Shown here in pieces: positions 56,859 to 64,000 of a DNA stretch of 64,000 nt. Both the position numbers and the translations under genes were made by a program. Source of the DNA: Diphasiastrum complanatum. Lineage: Eukaryota > Streptophyta > Lycopodiopsida > Lycopodiales > Lycopodiaceae. Position 1 is the stretch's first letter. Each line of letters opens with the position of its first letter. The notes under the pieces were generated by a model. The model was not told the origin of the DNA. It did not search any database and saw only the letters and a list, made by a program, of their open reading frames with translations. The DNA lies in NCBI GenBank assembly GCA_029204225.1, contig CM055096.1, positions 1,057,001-1,121,000 of the forward strand, given 5' to 3'.

Positions 56859-58445
56859 AAAGGTAGTATTTCTTCAGTCTGGACCCATTAATACGTGTAG
56901 GTAACATTTCACCTTCAAGTGATTGAAGTTGTACAGATCCATTCTCAAACACCTCTATGACTTTATACGGTCCAAGTCATCTCATATGGAGTTTTCCAGG
57001 GAACTTTTGATGTCGACTGTCATATGTCAATGCAAAGTCATCAGCTTTAAGATCACATTTCTTAATACAACTGTCATACTTCTTCTTTCTTTGTTCCTGG
57101 ATTTCTTTCGTTAATTTTTGTGATTTTTCACGAGCTTCAGCTAGTTCTTCAATATTCGTCAACCTTTCGTTTATACATTCTGCATCTGTTCGTTGAGCTT
57201 GAATACGAAAAGTTTTCACCTCAAATTCAATTGGTAAAATAGGATGCATACCATACGTAAGGAAATATGGTGTCTGCTTCGTCGTGATTTTCTCTGTGTT
57301 GTGATAAGCCCAAAGAACTTATGGTAGTTTCTGATCCCAATCCATTGCATGTGCAATAGTAATTTTGTTCAGGATCTTACATAAAATTCCATTAGCTCTT
57401 TCTGTCAACCCATTTGCTTTTGAATTATACGGTGTGGTTTTTCTGTGTTTGATCATAAAATAGGTTGTTAGCAACCGTATCGTATCATTTAAAAAATGTG
57501 TACCTCGGTCACTTACTAGTTCAAGTGGACAACCATATCTTGTGATTATACTTTTGAATAAGAACGTCGCGACGGTTTTTGCATCGTTTCGTTTCGTCGC
57601 CTCTGCTTCAACGTTCTTTGTAGCATAATCCGTTGCAACTAGAATATAACGACATTTCGTATGTCGAGTCACAGGTTTGATTGGACCGACAAAGTCAATC
57701 CCCCACTTTTCAAATGGTGCAAGAGACAGGATTGGTGTCAACGGCCAATTCATTGCTTTTGTAGGCTTACCAGATCTCTGGCATGGATCACATGAACAAA
57801 CAAAATTTGATACATCCTTGAACATTGTGGGCCACCAATACTTGGCAGTCAATATCTTATTAATAGTATTTTTTAAAGCAAAATGTCCACCAGCATCTTC
57901 TGAGTGTAAGGCTTTCACAACCTTTTTAATGTCTTCACTTTCGAAACATCTTCGAAGCTGATGATCTACACCAAGCTTGTACATGATATTGTTAATAATC
58001 ATATAAGGTGCTACCTTATATTGAAAAACTGTCTTTTGTTCCAAATCGTAACCATCCGGATATATCTGATCTTTAAGATAAATAATAATAATAGAATATA
58101 GCAAATTTGTAGGTGAAATCTCGAATAAATGTTCGTCTAAAAAATCATCATTAATAGGTTCTTCAATTTTTCTCGTGCTGAGTCGTGAAAGATAATCAGC
58201 ATTTGTATGATATTTTTCTTGACAAAGCTCTACTTGATAAGTGAATTCCTGCAGAAGTGGGACCTATCGAGCAATTCGTCCTAATAGATCTGGTTTATTT
58301 ACAAGATACTTAAGAGCATAGTGATCAACATGAAAAATAAATGCATATCCCAACAAATAATGTCGAAATTTCTTAACAGTGAAAATCATGCCAAGTGCTT
58401 CCCTTTCTATAACCGAATAATTCTTCTCTGATGCACTGAGTTGTC
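56859..58445 (-). pseudogene. gypsy-A RNase H end and integrase
   Basis: In one frame with stops at 58444 (TGA), 58264 (TAG), 57319 (TAA) and 56977 (TGA). RNase H sequence (YSVIEREALGMIF, HVDHYALKYL) is followed by integrase: zinc residues in HSEDAGGHFA and CSCDPCQRSG; catalytic Asp in WGIDFVGP, Asp in LVSDRGTHF and Glu in GLTERANG, all retained. The C-terminal region has LGPYKVIEVFENG and INGSRLKKYY before the final TGA near 56859. There is no chromodomain, consistent with a non-chromovirus lineage. Confidence 0.92.
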
Positions 58446-59463
58446 AACTCGCATAGTAAATGGGATGATCTTTCTTCTGGTCGTCCTTCTGGCTTAGACA
58501 AACGCCAATAGCAAATGCAGAAACATCCACATAACTATGAAAAAAAATAGTCCAGTTGGGTGGTCTCAGAATAGGAGCATTGATCAATCTTTGCTTAAGT
58601 TCTTCGAATGCTTTCTGCTGTTCATTCGTCCACATGTATTCCACTTGTTTCTTCAGTAGATCTGTAAGAGAGGCAGCAATAGATGCATGATTTTGAATAA
58701 ATCTCCGGTAATAGCCGACATGTCCTAAGAAAGCTCTTAGTTCACGTAAATTGGTTGGTATCTGGAGATTCTTTATAAGCTCGACTTTATCTTTGTCGAC
58801 TTCTATTCTTCTGTTAGATATTCTGTGTCCAAGTAAAATCCCTTCTTTCATACTGAAAAAACATTTCTTTGGATGAAGAGATAAACAAGTATCTCGACAT
58901 CGTTGCAATGTTAATTTCAGCTTCTGCATTTAACATCATGATTCGCTGAAAAGTCGCTGGAGCGTTACAAAGACCAAAGGGCATTTTGTTGTAGGCATAG
59001 TGACTTTGAAACATGCACAAATCTGCCAGGTGCAAGTTCAATTAGTTCAGTAGAATCTGGTAATATGATACCTTCTGTCATAATGGACTTAGTATGGCCA
59101 TGAATTTCACGCATGGTTGACTCCAAAGATGTATTCTTGTTGTCAGTCTGGTTCTTGTTACCGAATTTGTGTTCAGATTCGTCACTCGAATCATCAGACT
59201 CTTTCGAGTTCTTGTCTGCAACATTAATTTCTTCATACGAAACATCCGCTTCAGTGTTGCAGGCATCGAAGAATTCTTCTTTGTCAGCATTCTCATAACA
59301 TTCTAAATTCAATGTCAGATGTGTTAGAAAAAACATTTAAGGCATAAAAAGATTCCTCTGATGTAAAACTGGTGTCAGACAAAAGCGTTTCACCTTCATA
59401 TTTGTCTCGACTCCAGGTGATTATTTGTTCTGCTGGCTTACCACGATTATTGGTCTCACCAGT
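58446..59463 (-). pseudogene. gypsy-A reverse transcriptase, catalytic block deleted
   Basis: Recognisable pieces are YAYNKMPFGLCNAPATFQR (about 59000-58945) and, in another frame from 58929, LTLQRCRDTCLSLHPKKC, GHRISNRRIEVDKDKVE, LGHVGYYRRFI and the start of RNase H (WTNEQQKAFEELK, DVSAFAIGVCLSQ). The fingers region expected before NKMPFGL is missing; an acidic linker (59336-59045) runs almost straight into it. The segment with the YxDD motif between TFQR and LQRC is also missing. Frames differ between the pieces. This enzyme cannot polymerise DNA. Confidence 0.9.
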
Positions 59464-60470
59464 CTAAAATCTTAGCTCTATGGATTTCCAATGAACACTT
59501 GCGTTTGATTGATAAAGCCAAGGTTGTCCAATCAGCACAGAATAGGATGACAGACCGTATGGTTTGATAACTATGAAATTCATTGTGAATGGCTTGGCTT
59601 GAATGTAAACAGTGACATCCTTCAGTTCTCCAACAAGTTTTCGACGCGTCAAATCAGCTAACTTGATGTTTTGCTGTGTCGGTTGAATGTCAGTCAGCCC
59701 CAAAGCATGAACTGTATCTTCTGTTATTATGTTCACGTTGGAACCAGAGTCAATTGGCCCTTTTTCTATCAAGCATCCCACAATGGTAATATCAATTTCA
59801 GGTGCACCGAGATCACCTAAATCAATAGACAGAACACTGGCATCTGGCAAAGAAACTTTTTTTTTCTTTTTCGGGGTAGAAAGACCTTTCAGTTGCTTTC
59901 TGTAATAAGTGTTATCTGCCAGCAGCGGCTCAAAAGTAATATTTGGGCGAAGTGATCCAATATCAGTCACGATGTCATAGTCCTTCGTCTTTGATTTCGA
60001 GATTGGCTTATCGATAACAGCACTAGACAATTTTGTCTTCGTGATTTCATCGTCCCCTTCCTTGAAAGTGACCACCTTCTCTGCAGCAGCTGACTGAAGT
60101 TTAGCGTTGATAATTTCTTTCACCTCTGATGAGATATCTTTTGCAAACAACTTTGCAACATCGCGGTCATAGTCGGGGTCATCTTTGAGATCTTCTTTAG
60201 TCGTAGATTTATTCGTTGTCTTGCTAGAAGATTTCTTCTTCGAGGATTTTCTTCGCTTCGTCGAAGATTTCTGGTCAAGTTTTGAGGAGCTTTTGCTTCT
60301 TGTTGTGACTTTAAATATCTTCTCCACGTCCCTTGGCCAGGATTGATCTTCTTTCTTTGCCAATTTTTCTTCAATAACGTCAATTCTTTGCACGACAGCG
60401 TCAGTCAAAGCTTTCACTTTCGAGTCTGCAGCAGCTGGTGTTGCTACATACTGATACTTGGGTCATGGCT
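59464..60470 (-). pseudogene. gypsy-A protease and preceding linker
   Basis: A 317-codon frame (60417-59464). A Lys/Ser-rich linker (residues about 40-75), then a retropepsin domain with the active site IDSGSNVNII, followed by KLADLTRRKLVGELKDV and VLIGQPWLYQSNA typical of gypsy proteases. The active-site D-S-G is intact. It is linked to gag by a frame change near 60467. Confidence 0.88.
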
Positions 60471-61835
60471 TCTGCGCTGAGGGCAGTCAGGATACTTGTG
60501 ACCAGGCTCTCTGCAGTTCGAGCATAACGGTACATAACCAATCGGCTTTCGCAGTTGAGGACAATCAGGTGAAAAATGTCTCGGCTCTCCACAATTATAG
60601 CAGTTGCCCGACACTAGTTTAGTCCCGGTTTGAGACTTTGCTGGTCCAACAAATTCAGGAGGATTATGTCTTCTTGGTGCGAACTTGGGTCTGTCCTGCT
60701 GGGCTGATGCTGCAGTACCCTAAACATAGTTAGTAATCGCATCATTTTGAAAAGCAAAAAGTACCTCCTGGGCAGAATCTTCAATGTATTTGACATTTAC
60801 AGTGGTGCAGTCTTCCTTAGTGTGTCATGAAGTTCCACATTTCATACACCACACTCCTGAGTTGGAAGAAGACGCTTTCAGTCTTTTATCTGCAACTTCA
60901 GAGATCTGCACTTTCAATTCATTAAACTTTTTATTAAGGTCAGCTATGTTACTCTTCCAAAGCTTTTCAACTTTAGAAGTTGACGACTTATCATAGAAAA
61001 CTTTCGTGTCGTCCTTTCGTTTAATTCGTCGTTTATTCTTTCTCTCTCCTTTGTCAGCTTTTGATTCTAATGAATTGCTGCTTTCGGATTCCGAGCTTGA
61101 AGAACTAGTACTTGAATTAGAATCTGAATCATCATCGCTATCACTAGAATCAGTCTTCGACTTTCGAGATTTCTTAGTTGATCGTCGCTTTCGTGCTAGT
61201 TTTGAGGTCTCAAAATTTTTGGCACTAGCTATTACTGCTGCTAAGGAGGTCATGTGATCAATCTTTGGTGGTAAACTAGCCAAAAACCATTCGATCTGCA
61301 TATCAACGGGATATACACCAGTTAGCTTTCCTATGAGATTTTTAACCTTTCGTGTATATTTGCGAAGGGATTCTTTACTCTTCTTTTGAACATTGTTCAG
61401 ACGTCCAAGAATTCTTGATTTGTAACCGATTTCTCTAAACTGGTTCAGAAACGCATCTTTCAGTAGGTACTAGGTTCCTACACGGCTTGGTTCAACTTGA
61501 TTGTACCAGATGCGCATCTGCTTTCTTAGCAGACCAGGGAAGATTCGTAGTTTATCTACGTCAGTACCTTCGTTGTTTGCATTAGTGATTGACTCGAATT
61601 GTGAGACATAGCTATCTGCATCATCGGAAGAAGTCCCTTTGATATAATCATTTTTAATTTTTGATATAGAAGTGAAACGTGCAGCAGGGCCCTCCATACC
61701 GAAGCTAATTAAGAGTTCAAGTAACAGAGCAGTGATTTCGTCTAGATTTCTTCGACTAGTATTCTCACTTTGTCTTCGTAAAAATTCCTCTCTAAGCTTA
61801 CGGTATCATTCTAATCTGGATTCTCTATCTGACAT
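60471..61835 (-). pseudogene. gypsy-A Gag with three zinc knuckles
   Basis: ATG at 61835 (MSDRESRLE). A retrotransposon Gag domain (FPGLLRKQMRIWYNQV, VYPVDMQIEWFLASLPPKI) is followed by a Lys-rich then Ser/Asp/Glu-rich linker. Three CX2CX4HX4C knuckles follow: CMKCGTS...HTKEDC, broken by TGA at 60825, CYNCGEPRHFSPDC and CSNCREPGHKYPDC. Other stops are at 61806 (TGA) and 61470 (TAG). A frame change near 60720-60600 separates the first knuckle from the others. Confidence 0.9.
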
Positions 61836-61886
61836 ACACTAGAGATGGAGATGGATTTGTCAGATTTCTTATAACTTTCCTAATCT

Positions 61887-61905
61887 ATCCCCGGCAACGA
61901 CGCCA
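61887..61905 (-). other. gypsy-A primer binding site
   Basis: Minus-strand TGGCGTCGTTGCCGGGGATA differs by one base from the tRNA-Asp-type site of gypsy-B. It lies about 12 bases inside the LTR end. Confidence 0.85.
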
Positions 61906-61917
61906 AAAATTGGTATA

Positions 61918-62690
61918 TGTCATACTATACCAATAGGGTTAATATAGATTTTATAGTAAATAATGTCGTTCCCACAGAGGACAGCGTTAGAAAGTTATGT
62001 ATTTTACAAGTAGAGGTGAGGAAGTCCTCCAAATCCAAGGTAGAGCCTCCAAATGTCCTCCAAGCAACCTGCAAGCTTCAAGATGCTCCCCAACTCCAAG
62101 CTAGGATGCCTCCACCTGCAAGTAAGGATCTACAGGCCTCCAAGGATCTCTCCTCCACCTGTGTCACTACTCTTTAAACACAAAGATAGATAACAAGCTG
62201 GCCTCAAGTATTCACCACCCAACCATAGCTAGATCCAAGCTCCAAGCAAGACCTATCTAGCACCCCCTTGCTAACCATAAACAAATCACAAGCATACCAC
62301 AACACTCCATAGCATACTCAAGATTCAAACCCTACTTATGTCCCATACCATAAGCAAGATCCAAACCTCAAGCATACTACCACAAGAAAGCACTCTACAC
62401 ACTAGTAGCAACACTAGAGCATAAGCCAAGCAAACAAGAGAGATCTCTCCTCCACAATGGGCGCCCTACAACCCTCATATAGATGGCCCATGGACCTCTC
62501 CAATGCACTATGGAGTTCCATGCTCATCCAATGAGAGAGAGAGAGAAGCCTAGGGGAGTTAAAGAATCTCCAAGAGCCTCCATAGGCTTATGGAATGTCA
62601 AGAGACTCCTTCCATAACATATGACTCTTTGAATGCCTTTCTTGTGGGAGTTGGGAACTCAATGGACACTTTAGAAGGGCGCCCTCCTAC
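61918..62690 (-). mobile_element. gypsy-A 5' LTR (outer end uncertain)
   Basis: The inner end TGTCATACTATACCAAT and the nearby AATGTCGTTCCCAC block match 39356 onward (TGTCGTGCTATACCAAT; TATGTCGTTCCCC). Beyond about 62020 the sequence, rich in CCTCCAAG words, no longer resembles the other LTR copies. It is probably an insertion or a chimeric LTR. Confidence 0.55.
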
Positions 62691-62735
62691 TAGGTCTCAT
62701 TGCCTAAGTTGTGCAAGTAGATTTGAAAAAAATTG

Positions 62736-63185
62736 TCAGTTGAGATTTTAAAAAAGCGCTGGTTGAGATTTGAAAAAAAGCGTTGGTTGAGATTTGAAAA
62801 AAATCGTCGGTTGAGATTTGAAAAAAAAAGTGTCGGTTGAGATTTGAAGGGAAGCGTCGGTTGAGATTTGAAAAAAAGCGTCGGTTGAGATTTGAAAAAA
62901 ATCGTCGGTTGAGATTTGAAAAAAAAAGCGTCGATTGAGATTTGAAGGGAAGCGTCGATTGAGATATGAAGGAAAGCGTCGGTTGAGATTTGAAGGGAAG
63001 CGTCGGTTGAGATTTGAAAAAAAACGTTGGTTGAGATTTGAAAAAAAAACGTCGGTTGAGATTTGAAAAAAAAAAACGTCAGTTGAGATTTGAAGGGAAG
63101 CATCGGTTGAGATATGAAGGAAAGCGTCAGTTGAGATTTGTCGGCTGAGATATGAAGGAAAGCGTCGGTTGAGATATGAAGGAAA
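62736..63185. repeat. 24-26-bp minisatellite, about 19 units
   Basis: Unit GTCGGTTGAGATTTGAA followed by a variable A-run or GGGAAGC. Two main variants alternate (A-rich and GGGAAGCGTC; a GATATGAAGG form near the right end). Long minus-strand frames with repeated SQPTL/ISTDA peptides are artefacts of the repeat. Confidence 0.95.
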
Positions 63186-63518
63186 TGGAGCGTGACGTGG
63201 CAGCTGAAGGAGTGTGGTTGATGGGTGTGGGTTCTGGTTTTGCAGTTTGATACTAAAGCAAGTCTGATCGCTTGTGTTTGCAGTTATTGTGGCTTGCTGG
63301 TTGGTTTGCAGGTTCAGGTGCAAGCAAGTTGATTTTCAGACGGATTTGCAGCAAGTCTATTTGCCTGTGATTGTTGTTTCTTGCAGGTTGTTTTCTAGGT
63401 AGGGTAGTTCGTTTGCAAGGTAGAATGCAGATGAGAACTGTTATGGATCTGTTCAAGAAAACTGTTGTAGTAGGTATGGGTTTATGAGGTGTCGAGTTCA
63501 AGCAACAACGGTGCCAAA
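63186..63518 (-). other. Probable leader of the element whose LTR starts at 63519
   Basis: An 82-codon minus frame (63501-63253) is not recognised. On the minus strand TTTGGCACCGTTGTTGC immediately follows the LTR end and resembles a decayed tRNA-Asp-type primer site. Confidence 0.45.
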
Positions 63519-64000
63519 TGTTGACATCTTCAGAGCCTATAGAATCTGTTAACTAGTTTTTCTTTGTTTCTTTCTTCTTCTGCCTATCAACAGAGATGGT
63601 GGGCTCTGGGTTAAGTTCTTCTTTCTTATTTAAAGCCCAAAATCAGGCAGAAGGGACTGAATATCGATATAGTATTGTCCTGCCTGTCAGAGGACATCCG
63701 GATGGGTCACTCTTGAACTGAATGCACATGCATAATCAACCAAAATGCAAGCCAATGCGTTCAATAAATGATCTACGTTACTGCTCAGTTGAACAACGAT
63801 GGATTCCTACTTCTACTTTGTTGTAAAATGAACTAAAATCAGATCCTACACTACTTTACTTGCATAAATTGACAAAACAAAAAACAAAAACTAATCTACA
63901 GCATGTTAAAAGTCCAAGAATCAAGAAACCAGCCAGTCTTTTGATTCTTGGACATCCCAAGAACATCAAGAACTAGAATGTTAGAGAATATGCAAGATTT
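63519..64000 (-). mobile_element. LTR-like sequence, right copy (minus orientation), runs off the window
   Basis: Plus-strand text starts TGTTGACATC after CGGTGCCAAA. From about 63640 to 64000 it is the reverse complement of 51583-51960 with scattered differences, including GTCCTGCCTGTCAGAGGA and CAAGAATCAAGAAACCAGCC. The outer boundary lies beyond the window. Confidence 0.7.

Larger units (their letters stand above)
51971..62690 (-). mobile_element. Large Ty3/gypsy element gypsy-A with an extra ORF
   Basis: Minus-strand order: 5' LTR (about 62690-61918), tRNA-Asp-type primer site (61905-61887), gag, protease, damaged reverse transcriptase, RNase H, integrase, AT-rich spacer, extra ORF, polypurine tract (about 53112-53100) and 3' LTR (53099 to about 52330). 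A tRNA-Asp primer and a long ORF after integrase point to the Tat/Athila side of plant gypsy elements. It has many stops and internal deletions. Confidence 0.85.

Noticed and set aside
62736-63185. CRISPR-like spacing of 24-26 bp repeats
   Set aside because: Units are contiguous with no unique spacers and the DNA is from a plant nucleus; it is a minisatellite.
62690-63323. Repetitive proteins with SQPTL/ISTDA units on the minus strand
   Set aside because: Several overlapping frames of the same minisatellite are open at once, which is expected for a repeat lacking stop words and not for a gene.

Overview
This is nuclear DNA of a land plant with a TE-rich genome. The evidence is a spliced plant actin gene, a ginkbilobin-2-like (DUF26) secreted protein gene, a plant 3-ketoacyl-CoA synthase relic, and many nested Ty1/copia and Ty3/gypsy LTR retrotransposons. 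A stand-alone single-domain Gnk2-type protein and long, retrotransposon-packed intergenic DNA would suit a fern, lycophyte or gymnosperm better than a compact angiosperm. That is inference; the sequence does not name the species.

Layout. 1-3.9 kb is non-coding DNA with CT/CA microsatellites. 3.9-4.5 kb is a KCS pseudogene cut off exactly where a 5'-truncated copia element (copia-1, 4.5-8.5 kb, one LTR left) begins. 8.6-9.4 kb is the 3' end of a chromodomain gypsy element. 10.2-18.1 kb is a copia element (copia-3) split by a decayed minus-strand gypsy element (gypsy-B, LTR at 16.3-17.1 kb, tRNA-Asp-type primer site). 18.1-19.4 kb looks like a gypsy third-ORF relic. 19.9-25.4 kb is copia-2, which keeps gag, protease, integrase and RNase H but has an unrelated ~1.07-kb segment where reverse transcriptase should be. 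A partial second copy of that segment lies at 25.4-26.3 kb, and a solo LTR of the same family with a perfect 5-bp TSD at 27.1-27.8 kb splits a gypsy gag relic. 28-34 kb holds LTR fragments, a GATATC-rich tandem repeat and a copia integrase relic. 34.7-37.9 kb carries an intact Gnk2-like gene (minus strand) between two foldback MITEs and a duplicated segment. 38.4-39.3 kb has unrecognised coding-like exons. 39.4-41.7 kb holds a gypsy 3' LTR, a copia LTR with primer site, and an array of palindromic GC-rich repeats. 42.6-48.1 kb is the actin gene with a probable 2.8-kb leader intron that starts with a 42-bp minisatellite. 51.6-64 kb is a large minus-strand gypsy element (gypsy-A) with gag, protease, a reverse transcriptase that has lost its catalytic block, RNase H, integrase and a long additional ORF after integrase. 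It is flanked by inverted copies of a different LTR-like sequence.

Functionally, only actin and the Gnk2-like gene look like intact host genes. Nearly everything else recognisable is retrotransposon sequence in various states of decay. Most in-frame stops whose ancestral codon can be guessed fit one C-to-T change (on either strand), the pattern expected from deamination of methylated cytosine.
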